Positions 18,643 through 28,304 of a stretch of DNA of 60,416 nt are shown here, one piece after another. Location: NCBI GenBank assembly GCA_033722375.1, contig JAWVZB010000004.1:1-60416 (forward strand), written 5' to 3'. Position numbers and translations under genes: made by a program. The stretch is from JAWVZB01 sp033722375. Lineage in GTDB: Bacteria > Actinomycetota > Nitriliruptoria > Nitriliruptorales > Nitriliruptoraceae. Position 1 is the first letter of the stretch; each line of letters begins with the position of its first letter. Below the pieces are notes generated by a model, which did no database searches, was not told the DNA's origin, and saw only the letters and a program-made list of their open reading frames with translations.

Positions 18643-21600
18643 GTGACTGACGAGGAAGAGTCGACCTCCCACGACCAGATCGTGGCGCAGGTGGCGGAGG
18701 ACGCCCCTGACGGACGCGAACAGGTCGTGGCCGCCTTCGCCAAGGTCACCCTCCGACGCATCCCGGAGGCACAGCTCGAGAAGGCCGATCCGGCCGCGGC
18801 GGCCGGCCAACTGCTGTCGGCGTTCCGGTTCATCGATCGCTGCGAACCCGACGAGTTGGCGCTGCGGGTCTTCACCCCCGAGATCGCGATCGACGGGTGG
18901 TCCACCCCCGGCACCGTCATCGAGCTCATCACCGAGGACCGTCCGTTCCTGCTCTCCACGGTCACCGAGGAGCTCGAGCACCGGGACCTGACGGTGGTGC
19001 GCAACCTCCATCCCATCCTCGGGGTCGACCGCGGTCCGGACGGCCGGATCACCGAGCTCGTCGCCGCTCGCGAGGCGCGCCGTCGCGAGGCGTTCCTCCA
19101 CCTCGAGCTCGACATCACCCTCGACGCCGACCAGGTCGAGGACCTGCGCGAGACGCTGGACCGCCACCTCCAGGACCTCGTCGCCGCCACGGACGACTTC
19201 GAACTCATGCAGGAACGCATCCGCGACGAGGCGAAACGCCTGCGGGCCGGCCGTCACACACCACCGGGGGACGCCGACAACGAGGAGGTAGCGGCACTCC
19301 TCGAGTGGCTGCTCGACGACAATCTCGTGCTGCTCGGGACACGCGAGTACGAGATCATCGAACTCGAGGACAGTGAGGACGAGGAGCGCCGCGCGACCCA
19401 GGTCGTGGCGGGATCGGGCGCCGGCATCTTGGCTCGGGAGGAGACGTCCCGCCTCGCTCGACCGGCCCCACTGGCCTCGCTGCCCGACGAACAGCGCCAG
19501 CGCTATCTCCGCGGCGACCCGCTGACCGTGTCCCGGACCAACCGCTTCTCGACCGTGCACCGTCGGTCACGCATGGAGTACATCGGGGTCAAGCGCTACT
19601 CGGACGAGGGCGAGGTCACCGGCGAGTTCCGCGTGCTCGGGCTGTTCACGCGCAAGGGGTACGCCGAGCCGGCTCGAACCACACCGATCCTTCGCAAGAA
19701 GCTCGAGCGCATCCTCGAGCGCGAGGACGTCGTCCCCGGCTCCCACGACGAAGCCACGCTGATCGCGCTCTTCCAGGCGCTCCCCAAGGACGAGCTCTTC
19801 CAGGCCAGCGTGGACTCGCTGCACGAGACCATCATCGAGCTGTTCCGAGCCGAGGAGCAGCGCGACACCACCGTCGCGCTCCGGATCGACCGGTTCACCC
19901 GCACCGTCTCGGCGATGGTGGCGGTCCCCCGCGACCGGTACAGCGCGAGCCTCCGTCACGACATCACCGACCTGCTCAAGGAGCGGTTCGGTGGGACCCA
20001 CGTCGACGTCGACCTGTCGATCGGCGAGCGTGCGGAAGCCCTGGCACGGTTCAACGTCCACGTGGCCGACGGCGAGATCCCCGACGTGTCCGTCGAGCAG
20101 CTCCAGCACGACATCCGGGAGCTCGCGAAGAGCTGGCTGGACGAGGTCGAGGAGCTGCTCCTCGAGGCCCGGGGACAATCCGAAGGCGCACGACTGTTGC
20201 GCGCCTTCGTCGCCCGCACCCCTCCGTCGTACAGGACCCGCACACCACCGAAACAGGCACTGGCAGACGCGGTCGCCTTCGATCGCATGCTCGCCGCCGA
20301 GCGCGACCTGTCGGTCGTGTTGCACGGCACCGACGAGGGGGTCCGGCTCCAGGCGTTCCGGGCCGGAACGCCCCTCGAACTCTCGAGCTTCATCCCGATC
20401 CTCGAGAGCCTGGGACTCGTGGTCGCCGAGGAGATCCCCCACCGGCTCGAGGGCACCTCCCCGCAACTGCACCTGCACGACTTCGGGATCCGCCATCGGA
20501 CCGGTCAGCCCATCGACGTCGGGGCGGACGGTGACCGGATCGCCGAAGCGACGCTGGCGGCGTGGCACGGGCAGTTCGAGACGGAGTCCCTGAACCGACT
20601 GGTGTTGAGCGCTGGGCTCTCCTGGCGCCAGGTCAACGTCCTCCGCGCCTACCGCCGCTATCGCCGTCAGGTCGGAACCGCCTACACGACGAGCTACATC
20701 AACGACACGCTGGTGGCCCACCCCGAGGTCGTGCGCGGGCTGATCGAACTGTTCGAAGCCAGGTTCGAACCCCACGGTGACGCCACGCCCGACGAGCTAC
20801 GGGACCTGTACGCGGCAGTCATCGCCGCGTGCGACAGCGTCGAGCGCCTCGACCACGACCGCATCCTCCGTCACTTCCTGGCCCTCGTGCAGGCCACCGT
20901 TCGCACCAACGCCTACCGTCCGGAGGCGGTCACCCCCCGCCCGGACGGGCACGCGATCCCCTACCTGTCGCTGAAGTTCGACTCCGGGCAGATCCCAGAC
21001 CTGCCCAAACCCGTTCCCTTCCGCGAGATCTTCGTCTACTCGCCGCTCCTCGAGGGGATCCATCTCCGCGGGGGCGCGGTGGCCCGTGGCGGGGTGCGGT
21101 GGTCGGACCGCCAGGATGACGTGCGCACCGAGGTGCTGGGGCTCATGAAGGCCCAGATGCTCAAGAACGCCCTGATCGTCCCCACCGGGGCGAAAGGTGG
21201 GTTCGTCCTCAAGCAACCGCCCGAGGAGCACGCTGCGCTGATGGAGGAAGTCGAGGCGCAGTACGTCACCTTCGTCCGGGCGCTGCTCGATGTCACGGAC
21301 AACATCGTGGACGGGCACCCCGAACCCCCCGAGCGGGTGGTTCGCCACGATGGCGACGATCCCTACCTCGTGGTCGCCGCGGACAAGGGCACCGCGACCT
21401 TCTCCGACACCGCCAACGAGATCGCTGACGAGTACGGCTTCTGGCTGGGAGACGCCTTCGCGTCGGGTGGCTCTCGCGGCTATGACCACAAGGCGCTCGG
21501 GATCACCGCCCGCGGGGCGTGGGTGGCGGTGGAGCGCCACTTCCACGAGCTCGGCGTGGACCCACAGACCGACCCGGTCAGCGTGGTGGGCATCGGGGAC

Positions 21601-23481
21601 ATGTCCGGCGACGTGTTCGGCAACGGGATGCTCCGCTCGCGCTCGATCCGGCTCGTGGCGGCGTTCGACCACCGCGACATCTTCCTCGATCCCCGCCCGG
21701 ATCCCGAGGCGGCGTTCGAGGAGCGGCAACGCCTGTTCGAGCGGCCCGGGTCGTCCTGGCAGGACTACGACCGCGACCTGATCAGCGCCGGTGGTGGGGT
21801 GTTCCCCCGCACGACCAAGAGCATCGAGCTGTCGCCGGCGGTAGCCGACATGCTCCGCGTCGATGCCGAGGCGCTCCCGCCCGACGAGCTGATCCAGGCG
21901 ATCCTGTGCGCCCCCGTCGACCTGCTCTTCGCGGGTGGTATCGGCACCTACATCAAGGGGTCGGCCGAGGACGATCTCGACGTCGGCGACCGGGTGAACG
22001 ACGACGTTCGGGTGGACGCCAACCGGGTCCGTGCACGCGTGATCGGCGAGGGCGCCAACCTCGCGGTCACCCAGCGCGGCCGGATCGAGTACGCCCGTCG
22101 CGGTGGCCGCATCAACCAGGACGCGATCGACAACGCCGGTGGCGTGGACATCTCCGACCACGAGGTCAACGTCAAGATCCTGCTCGACCAAGCGGTGACG
22201 TCCGACCGCATAGACGACGATGCCCGGAACGAGCTCCTGGCCGAGATCACCGACGAGGTGGTCGCCCACGTGCTCAGAGACGTCGACCTCCAGACGTGGC
22301 GCCTGAGCCTCGAGCTCGCCGACAGCCCGCGTCGGCTGGACGCCTACGAACAGCTCATGGTCCGGCTCGAGGAGCGCGGGCCCCTCGACCGTGCCGTCGA
22401 GGCGCTGCCGACGACCGACGAGATCAACGAGCGTGCGGAGGCCGGAGCGGGGTTGACCCGCCCCGAACTCGCCACCCTGCTCGGCTACGCCAAGCGCACG
22501 GTCGCGGCGGAGCTGCTCGACACGCCCCTCCCCGACCAGGAGGCACTCCAGGACACCCTGGCCGACTACTTCCCCCCACAGCTCGTCGAGCGGTTCCCGG
22601 ATCTGCTGGCGGGCCACCGGCTGCGTCGGCAGCTCATCGCGACCGTGGTCGCGAACGACGTCGTCGACCAGCTCGGCATCACGACGGTGTTCCGGTTGCA
22701 GGAGGAGCGGGGCGCCCCGCTCGAGCACGTCCTGGCCGCGTACTGGGCCGCGCGCGAGATCGCCGCTGCCGGACGACGGTGGCAGGAGGTCAAGGCGCTC
22801 GAGTCGCTACTGGGCCCCGAGCGGGCGATGGAGCTGAAGCGCGAGATCGACCGGCTCGTCAAGGAACTCACCCGCCAGTACCTGGTCGATGACGAACTCC
22901 CCGACATCGGGCGCATCGTCGAACGTGACCGCCCGGTGTTCGACAGCCTCTCCACCGAGCTCATGGACATCGGCACCGAGCACCAGCGCAGCCACCGGCT
23001 CGAACGTGGCCAGCGACTCATCGATGATCTCGTCGACGAGGACATGGCCCGCTACCTGGCCTGCACACGGGATCTCACCATGGTCCCCGACATCGCTGGC
23101 GTGCTCCGGTCGATCGACGCGGTCGGGAGCCAGGATGCGGCCACGGTGGCGGACGCCTTCCTGCGACTGTCCAGTGAGCTCGCGATCGACAAGCTCGGTC
23201 GCCATCTCTCGTCCTTCGACCCCGACCCACGATGGTCGCGCTGGCAACACGGGGGACTCGCCGCCGATCTGCGCAGCATCCGCGCGGACGCCGTCCGCCG
23301 CGCGTTGGAAGAGGAGCCGGACCTGCCCGGCCCAGAAGCCATCGACCGGTTCCTGTCCCGGCGGACCGACGCGGTCGCGCACGTCCGAGATCTGGTACGC
23401 GACGTGGGATCCGAGGACACGGACCGACTCGATGCCGTCGCGGTGGCGACCCGTGCGATCCGCGACGCCGTGCGCCGCTGA
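18643..23481 (+). CDS. gdhB: NAD-specific glutamate dehydrogenase, 180 kDa type
   Basis: Catabolic oxidative deamination of glutamate to 2-oxoglutarate with NAD. At 1612 residues it matches the large L_180 class (Streptomyces GdhA, Pseudomonas GdhB). ACT-like N-terminal regulatory repeats precede the catalytic core, which carries the substrate lysine motif PTGAKGGFV (lysine about residue 851), the NAD-binding GIGDMSGDVFGNGM (about 982-996), and GGIGTYIKGSAED. The long C-terminal helical region is typical. The GTG at 18643 follows GAGG by five bases. The stop directly abuts the convergent holA stop, the two together forming TGATCA with no spacer. Confidence 0.97.
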   Translation: MTDEEESTSHDQIVAQVAEDAPDGREQVVAAFAKVTLRRIPEAQLEKADPAAAAGQLLSAFRFIDRCEPDELALRVFTPEIAIDGWSTPGTVIELITEDRPFLLSTVTEELEHRDLTVVRNLHPILGVDRGPDGRITELVAAREARRREAFLHLELDITLDADQVEDLRETLDRHLQDLVAATDDFELMQERIRDEAKRLRAGRHTPPGDADNEEVAALLEWLLDDNLVLLGTREYEIIELEDSEDEERRATQVVAGSGAGILAREETSRLARPAPLASLPDEQRQRYLRGDPLTVSRTNRFSTVHRRSRMEYIGVKRYSDEGEVTGEFRVLGLFTRKGYAEPARTTPILRKKLERILEREDVVPGSHDEATLIALFQALPKDELFQASVDSLHETIIELFRAEEQRDTTVALRIDRFTRTVSAMVAVPRDRYSASLRHDITDLLKERFGGTHVDVDLSIGERAEALARFNVHVADGEIPDVSVEQLQHDIRELAKSWLDEVEELLLEARGQSEGARLLRAFVARTPPSYRTRTPPKQALADAVAFDRMLAAERDLSVVLHGTDEGVRLQAFRAGTPLELSSFIPILESLGLVVAEEIPHRLEGTSPQLHLHDFGIRHRTGQPIDVGADGDRIAEATLAAWHGQFETESLNRLVLSAGLSWRQVNVLRAYRRYRRQVGTAYTTSYINDTLVAHPEVVRGLIELFEARFEPHGDATPDELRDLYAAVIAACDSVERLDHDRILRHFLALVQATVRTNAYRPEAVTPRPDGHAIPYLSLKFDSGQIPDLPKPVPFREIFVYSPLLEGIHLRGGAVARGGVRWSDRQDDVRTEVLGLMKAQMLKNALIVPTGAKGGFVLKQPPEEHAALMEEVEAQYVTFVRALLDVTDNIVDGHPEPPERVVRHDGDDPYLVVAADKGTATFSDTANEIADEYGFWLGDAFASGGSRGYDHKALGITARGAWVAVERHFHELGVDPQTDPVSVVGIGDMSGDVFGNGMLRSRSIRLVAAFDHRDIFLDPRPDPEAAFEERQRLFERPGSSWQDYDRDLISAGGGVFPRTTKSIELSPAVADMLRVDAEALPPDELIQAILCAPVDLLFAGGIGTYIKGSAEDDLDVGDRVNDDVRVDANRVRARVIGEGANLAVTQRGRIEYARRGGRINQDAIDNAGGVDISDHEVNVKILLDQAVTSDRIDDDARNELLAEITDEVVAHVLRDVDLQTWRLSLELADSPRRLDAYEQLMVRLEERGPLDRAVEALPTTDEINERAEAGAGLTRPELATLLGYAKRTVAAELLDTPLPDQEALQDTLADYFPPQLVERFPDLLAGHRLRRQLIATVVANDVVDQLGITTVFRLQEERGAPLEHVLAAYWAAREIAAAGRRWQEVKALESLLGPERAMELKREIDRLVKELTRQYLVDDELPDIGRIVERDRPVFDSLSTELMDIGTEHQRSHRLERGQRLIDDLVDEDMARYLACTRDLTMVPDIAGVLRSIDAVGSQDAATVADAFLRLSSELAIDKLGRHLSSFDPDPRWSRWQHGGLAADLRSIRADAVRRALEEEPDLPGPEAIDRFLSRRTDAVAHVRDLVRDVGSEDTDRLDAVAVATRAIRDAVRR

Positions 23482-24441
23482 TCACCCCGTCGGGTTCCAC
23501 GGGGGGCCGAGATCCCGACGGGTCGCCAGCTCGATGACCGCGCGTTCGAGGACGAGCTCGTCCGGAAGCTCCGAACCCTTGAGGTCGACGTCGGTCCGAG
23601 CGATCAGGTCATGGCACCAGGCCAGCTCACCCGGTCCGAAGTTGGAGGTCGCGATCCCGCGGAGGCGACGGTGGTTGTTCGGCGACGTGCCGACCTCCTT
23701 GGCGGTAGCACCCGCGCGAGCCTGAAGGAGCTGGCGGAACCGGTAGGTCAGCGCACCGACGATCGCCAGTGGTGCCTCGCCGCCTTCCAGGGCGCCCCGC
23801 AAGGCCACCAGCGCAGTCGCCGGGTCTCTGTCCGTCACGGCATCCGCGATCGCGAAGGCGGACTGTCTTCCGTGCCCCTCGACGACCGCCTCGACGTCAT
23901 CAGCAGAGACGGACGCGCCTTCGGGGGTGGCCGCAACGACCTGGGCGACCTTGGAGGCGATGGCGGCAGCATCGTTGCCGGCCCGGGACCGGATCGCCGC
24001 GATCGCGGACGCGTCCGCCGAGCGACCCAGCAGGCGGAACTCCTCCCCTACCAGGCGATCCCACCCACGGTCGTCCCAGTCCGCCGGAGTCGAGACCTTG
24101 CTCCGCTCGCCGTGCTCGTCCGCGAGCCGCGCGATCTTCTTGATGCGTCCCGTCCCCGTGGCCGCGAGGACGAGGACCGCCTCGTCAGAGGGATCCTCGA
24201 GGTACCCCTCCACCTCGGTCTTGAGGGTGCCGGCGAGCCCTTCTGCGCCCCGCAGCACCACGACCTTGCGGCCGCCGAACAACGAGGCGGTGCGCAGCTC
24301 GGGGAGGCGCTCGGTTTCTGGGACGTCGGCGATCTCGACGTCGAGGTCGTCCTGCTCGTCGCGGAGCTGGGCCAGGAGCGCGTCGACGGAGCGGCGGACG
24401 AGCAGCTCGTCGCTGCCGGTCACGAGGTACACGGGGAGCAT
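23482..24441 (-). CDS. holA: DNA polymerase III subunit delta
   Basis: Clamp-loader delta subunit that opens the beta sliding clamp; 319 aa, AAA+ fold without Walker motifs. The N-terminus PVYLVTGSDELLVRRSVDAL is characteristic, the middle reads FGGRKVVVLRGAE, and the C-terminal domain reads LLQARAGATAKEVG. The ATG at 24441 is well placed, so the upstream comEC frame that continues 257 bases into this gene cannot reflect a late holA start. It shares the usual position after comEC in Gram-positives. Confidence 0.94.
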   Translation of the reverse strand: MLPVYLVTGSDELLVRRSVDALLAQLRDEQDDLDVEIADVPETERLPELRTASLFGGRKVVVLRGAEGLAGTLKTEVEGYLEDPSDEAVLVLAATGTGRIKKIARLADEHGERSKVSTPADWDDRGWDRLVGEEFRLLGRSADASAIAAIRSRAGNDAAAIASKVAQVVAATPEGASVSADDVEAVVEGHGRQSAFAIADAVTDRDPATALVALRGALEGGEAPLAIVGALTYRFRQLLQARAGATAKEVGTSPNNHRRLRGIATSNFGPGELAWCHDLIARTDVDLKGSELPDELVLERAVIELATRRDLGPPWNPTG

Positions 24442-26731
24442 GCGGCGAGGCTAGCGCCGCCGGGAGACGCCTCTCGGGCCCCGACACGACGGCGTTGGTC
24501 AGGGGCACGTCGACCCGGACCGTGCCTTCGAGATCCGTCCGACGGACATCGGTGCCGAGCGACCCGAGCGCTGTCAGCAGTTGAGGATGGGGATGCCCGT
24601 ACCGGTTGTCGGCACCCACCGAGATCAGTGCGATCCGTGCCCCGACCCGGCGGAGGAAACGCGGGTCGGTCGTGCCCGCGCCGTGGTGGGGGACCTTGAG
24701 CACCCCGGCCCGCAGATCCAGCGCTCGACGCAACATCTCCCGCTGTGCGGGTTCCTCGGCGTCACCGGTGAGCAGCACGCTGCGGCCACCCCAGCGGACC
24801 CGGGCCACGATCGACGTGTCGTTCGGCTCGCTCTCGCTGGCAGCGAACGGCCTCCCGGGCGGTGGACTCAGAACCTCCACCTGGAGGTCGCCGACGGTTG
24901 CCACCTGCCCCGTGACGGGCGCGTGGACGGGGACTGCTCGTTCCCGTGCGAGGACGAGAGCGTCGTCGAGGGAAGGCGATTCAGAACCCGGCACGGCACG
25001 GTGCCAGATCGCACCGACCTCGAGAGCACGGAGCACCGCCGGCAAGCCGCCTGCATGATCCGCATGTGCGTGGGAGACGATCACGAGGTCGAGTCGGTCT
25101 TTCCCCGTCCGTTGCAACCATCGCGCCGCTCGATCATCGACGCCCGCGTCGACGAGGACGGTCGCACCCGGGCTCTCGACGAGCACGGCGTCGCCCTGCC
25201 CGACGTCGATGGCGGTGACCGTCAGCGTCGTGACGGGGCCCCGGACCGCCGGGAGGGACACCGCGACGATGCCTGCCAGCGCGACGGCAGCGGCTCCCCG
25301 TGCCGGTCGCGTGTGCGGCAACGACACCAGCCACACCACCACGGCGGCAGCGATCGACAGCATGGCCGGCCGTGCCAGCGAGACCATGCCGAACTCGCCC
25401 CGCCACTGGTGGGCGACCCACAGGATGAGCCGCAGTGGGGGGTCGGCGACCCGGACCAGTTGGGCAGCGGCGGTCGACGAGACCTGGGCGACGGCCGCCG
25501 CGGTACCGGCCAGCACCGAAGCGACGGCTGCCGCCGGCACGGCGACGAGGTTGGCGGGAACCGACGACAGCGGAACCGCTCCCTGGGTGGCGAGCAGTAC
25601 CGGCGCGACCGCGACCTGGGCCCCGAGCGTCACCGCCGCGGCGTCGCGCAGCCGCCCGGGCAGGTACCTCAGTCGCCGACGGACGAGTGGCGCGATCACG
25701 AGCACGCCGGCCGTCGCCACGGCCGACAGCACGAGCCCGAGCGAGGCGGCCAGGAACGGGTCGAGCAGAAGCAGGAGAAGGACGGTGGCGGCCAACGACC
25801 GCACCGGGTCGGCGCGCACCCCCCGGCGGGCGGCGAGCAGGACCACCGCGGCCATCACGGAGGCACGCATGACACTGGGCTCGAAGCGTGTGAGAACGGC
25901 GAACCAGAGAACCGCAGCAGCGATCAGCCGGCGCCGGCCGCGCGCGCCGACGCCGAGGATGGAGGCGACGAGCACGGTCCCGGCCGCCACGACCGCGACG
26001 TTCGACCCGCTGACGGCGACGAGGTGCGTCAGACCGGTCTCGCGCATCGCGAGTTCGTCGTCGGCTGGCAACAGCCTGGTGTCACCGGTCACCAGCCCCA
26101 CGGCCAGCCCCGCAGAATCCGGCGGGAGTCCCTCGCGGAACGCCTGACGGATCGTGTCGCGCACGTCCTCGGTGGTCCGGTACAGCCACGACGGCTCGGC
26201 GACCTTCCTCCAGGTGCGGGGGTCGATCTCGGTGGCGGCGTGGAGCGAGCGGAGGTAGCCCTCGAACCCGGCGTCCTCGAGCGGACGAGCCGTGACCCGA
26301 CCGACCCACCCGGAACCGAGCGCCGGAGGGTCCCCCGTCCCGCGGAGCAGCGCCCGCTCACGGGTGTCGGCACCGTCCACCTCGACGACGCGAACGACCG
26401 CCCACCAGCCCCGGTCCCCGATCCGCGGCTCCGTGGCCACCCGCGCGGTGACGTCGACCGCACCCCCGCTGTGCGCAACCGCCGCCAGTGGTCCTCGGTC
26501 CAGCGCCGCGATCCGGAGGGCACTGAGTGTCAGGCCGACGAGCACGACGGTGATCCCCACGGCGATCTGGCAGGCGCGGGGGTGTCCGGCGAGCCAGAGC
26601 ACGAGCGCTCCCGGTCCCCCGATGGCGGCGACACCGGCCACGGGTGGTACGGGAACCTCGAGCAGCCGGCCACCCAGGGCTCCGGCCGCCAACGCGACCG
26701 CCCAGACCACGACAGGGTCGGGGCGTCTCAC
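24185..26731 (-). CDS. comEC: ComEC/Rec2 competence membrane channel, 3' end overlapping holA
   Basis: Inner-membrane DNA-uptake channel and nuclease. The 848-residue frame begins at GTG 26731, which overlaps the comEA stop (GTGA). It shows several membrane segments from residue 8, the competence motif HLVAVSGSNVAVV (236-248) and more TM helices. A metallo-beta-lactamase domain follows with SHAHADHAGG (553-562), LLTGDAE and VPHHGAG (about 680). Conserved sequence stops near residue 742 (EGTVRVDV). About 106 further residues, Arg/Pro-rich and mostly antiparallel shadow of holA, extend to 24185. A TAG at 24451-24453 in the neighbouring frame suggests a one-base frameshift in a real stop region. 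Confidence 0.92.
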   Translation of the reverse strand: MRRPDPVVVWAVALAAGALGGRLLEVPVPPVAGVAAIGGPGALVLWLAGHPRACQIAVGITVVLVGLTLSALRIAALDRGPLAAVAHSGGAVDVTARVATEPRIGDRGWWAVVRVVEVDGADTRERALLRGTGDPPALGSGWVGRVTARPLEDAGFEGYLRSLHAATEIDPRTWRKVAEPSWLYRTTEDVRDTIRQAFREGLPPDSAGLAVGLVTGDTRLLPADDELAMRETGLTHLVAVSGSNVAVVAAGTVLVASILGVGARGRRRLIAAAVLWFAVLTRFEPSVMRASVMAAVVLLAARRGVRADPVRSLAATVLLLLLLDPFLAASLGLVLSAVATAGVLVIAPLVRRRLRYLPGRLRDAAAVTLGAQVAVAPVLLATQGAVPLSSVPANLVAVPAAAVASVLAGTAAAVAQVSSTAAAQLVRVADPPLRLILWVAHQWRGEFGMVSLARPAMLSIAAAVVVWLVSLPHTRPARGAAAVALAGIVAVSLPAVRGPVTTLTVTAIDVGQGDAVLVESPGATVLVDAGVDDRAARWLQRTGKDRLDLVIVSHAHADHAGGLPAVLRALEVGAIWHRAVPGSESPSLDDALVLARERAVPVHAPVTGQVATVGDLQVEVLSPPPGRPFAASESEPNDTSIVARVRWGGRSVLLTGDAEEPAQREMLRRALDLRAGVLKVPHHGAGTTDPRFLRRVGARIALISVGADNRYGHPHPQLLTALGSLGTDVRRTDLEGTVRVDVPLTNAVVSGPERRLPAALASPHAPRVPRDRQRRAARPPLRRRAPGPAPRRAGRPRRRDRRRPRNRAPPRAAHRLVVRRPQGRGAAGRRRARRHPQDRGGGVPRGSL

Positions 26732-27378
26732 ACGCGGACGAGGTCGGCGAGCGTCTGGAAGGTGCGTTCCCCGATGCCCGGCACCTCGCGCAGTTGTCCC
26801 GGGTCGGTGAAGGGTCCGTGCTCGTCGCGCCACGAGACGATGCGGGAGGCGAGGACCGGGCCGATGCCGGGGAGTTCCTCGAGATCCTCGGCGGTCGCGC
26901 GGTTGAGATCCAGACGTCCCTCTGCGTCAACGACCCCAGACCTCGCGCTCCGCGCCGGTTTCGCCCCGGGGCCGGGCACGACGAGCTGCTCCCCGTCACT
27001 GACCTGGCGAGCCAGGTTGAGCGCATCTGTGGCTGCTCCCAGGGAGAAGCCGCCGGCTGCCTCGACGGCGTCGGAGACCCTGGCGCCCTCGGACAGCTCG
27101 ACGAGTCCCGGGCTCACCACCGCACCGGTCACGTGGACCAGGATGCGCGCCGCTCCGGTTGGGACCGCGTCGATCCCGGGGCTGGCGGGAGCCGCCGGGA
27201 CCGCCGGTCCGCTGCGGAACAGGATCAGGCCACTGGCGACGAGCGCACCCACCAGCAGGATGGCCAGGCCGGCGAGCTCGCTGGTCGAGGCACCACTCCA
27301 CTCCCGGACGCGAGCGAGCACGCGCCCAGGATCGCGCTGGCTGGGTTGGAGCAGGGACACGCGTCCACTGTCCCCCAC
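26728..27378 (-). CDS. comEA: ComEA family DNA-binding protein
   Basis: Membrane-anchored DNA receptor for transformation, or a DNA-damage related helix-hairpin-helix protein. The 216-residue product has one N-terminal membrane segment (about 37-55), a SLBB-like middle domain (ILVHVTGAVVSPGLVEL, NLARQVSDGEQLVVP), and a C-terminal helix-hairpin-helix pair: NRATAEDLEELPGIGPVLASRI and the repeat REVPGIGERTFQTL. The GTG at 27378 is the longest start; a second GTG at 27360 is equally possible as neither has a clear ribosome binding site. It is coupled to comEC. Confidence 0.94.
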   Translation of the reverse strand: MGDSGRVSLLQPSQRDPGRVLARVREWSGASTSELAGLAILLVGALVASGLILFRSGPAVPAAPASPGIDAVPTGAARILVHVTGAVVSPGLVELSEGARVSDAVEAAGGFSLGAATDALNLARQVSDGEQLVVPGPGAKPARSARSGVVDAEGRLDLNRATAEDLEELPGIGPVLASRIVSWRDEHGPFTDPGQLREVPGIGERTFQTLADLVRV

Positions 27379-27438
27379 CTGGCCGCGAAGGTGACGATCG
27401 ACGGGGCCGCGCCTGTGGAAGACCCTGTCGAGGCCGAG

Positions 27439-28284
27439 TCAGTCCTCCGGTAGTACCGCCACACCTACCGATCCGGGCCCGGTGTGGGTACCCACCACCG
27501 GACCCACGACCACGTCGAGCCGACTTCCGATGTCGATCGCAGCCTCGAGAGAGGACCACAGCTCACCGGCGCGGTCCTCTGCGAACGCGTTCGCGACGAT
27601 GACGTCTACGGCCCGTCCATCCGCGTGGTCACGGACACGTTCGGTGAGCCGGTCGAGCGCGCGGCCCCACGTGCGGCTGCGCTCCTCGAGCTCCACCTTC
27701 CCGTCGTTGACAGCCAGGAGCGGCTTGACACGGAGCATCGACCCGACGAAGGCCTGCGTGCCGGAGAGGCGGCCGCCCCGCCGCAGGTAGTCGAGCGTGT
27801 CGACGACGACGAAGGTCCTCGTCCGGTCTGCCGCACCCCGCGCGGCGGCCACGATCTCCTCGACATCGGCTCCTCCGTCGGCCCGACGCTGGGCCGCGAG
27901 CGCCGCGAACGCGAGACCGCCGCTGACCTGACGGCTGTCCACGACATGGACCGGCAACGGCGCAGTGCGAGCGATCTGTCGTGCCACGTCGCACGTGCCG
28001 GACAGCTCGGAGGAGAGGTGGACGGACACGACCGCATCGAGCCCCTCGTCAGCGCAGTCCTGGTAGGCCTCCTCGAACCAGGCGGGCGCTGGCTGTGACG
28101 TCGTCGGCAACGCATCGGAGCGCTGGAGCCGGTCGTAGAACTCCTCGTCGGTGATCGTGATCCGGGAGATGTACTCCTCGTCACCGAACGACACCGTGAG
28201 CGGAACCACCCGCAGCCCGAGATCCTCTGCCAGCTCCAACGGAAGATCCGCCGTGGAGTCGGTGACGACCGCGATCCCGCCCAC
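27439..28284 (-). CDS. DegV family protein (fatty-acid binding)
   Basis: DegV proteins bind long-chain fatty acids and deliver them to fatty acid kinase in Firmicutes. The 281-residue product has the N-terminal VVTDSTADLP motif, the TSQPAP loop, SSELSGTCDVAR, the VVDSRQVSGG motif and the second-domain DTLDYLRRGGRLSG. All ligand-contact regions appear intact. The GTG at 28284 starts it. It lies just upstream of comEA, as in many actinobacteria. No FakA homologue is in the window. Confidence 0.93.
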   Translation of the reverse strand: MGGIAVVTDSTADLPLELAEDLGLRVVPLTVSFGDEEYISRITITDEEFYDRLQRSDALPTTSQPAPAWFEEAYQDCADEGLDAVVSVHLSSELSGTCDVARQIARTAPLPVHVVDSRQVSGGLAFAALAAQRRADGGADVEEIVAAARGAADRTRTFVVVDTLDYLRRGGRLSGTQAFVGSMLRVKPLLAVNDGKVELEERSRTWGRALDRLTERVRDHADGRAVDVIVANAFAEDRAGELWSSLEAAIDIGSRLDVVVGPVVGTHTGPGSVGVAVLPED

Positions 28285-28304
28285 GTAGCTCCTCCGCTGG
28301 CCCT

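Noticed and set aside
20797..22728. 643-residue leftward frame opposite the glutamate dehydrogenase
   Set aside because: It is a shadow of the dehydrogenase catalytic region, without homology motifs or a ribosome binding site.
23476..23487. TGATCA where the gdhB and holA stops abut, considered as a methylation or regulatory site
   Set aside because: The palindrome follows directly from two opposed TGA stops; there is no other evidence of function.
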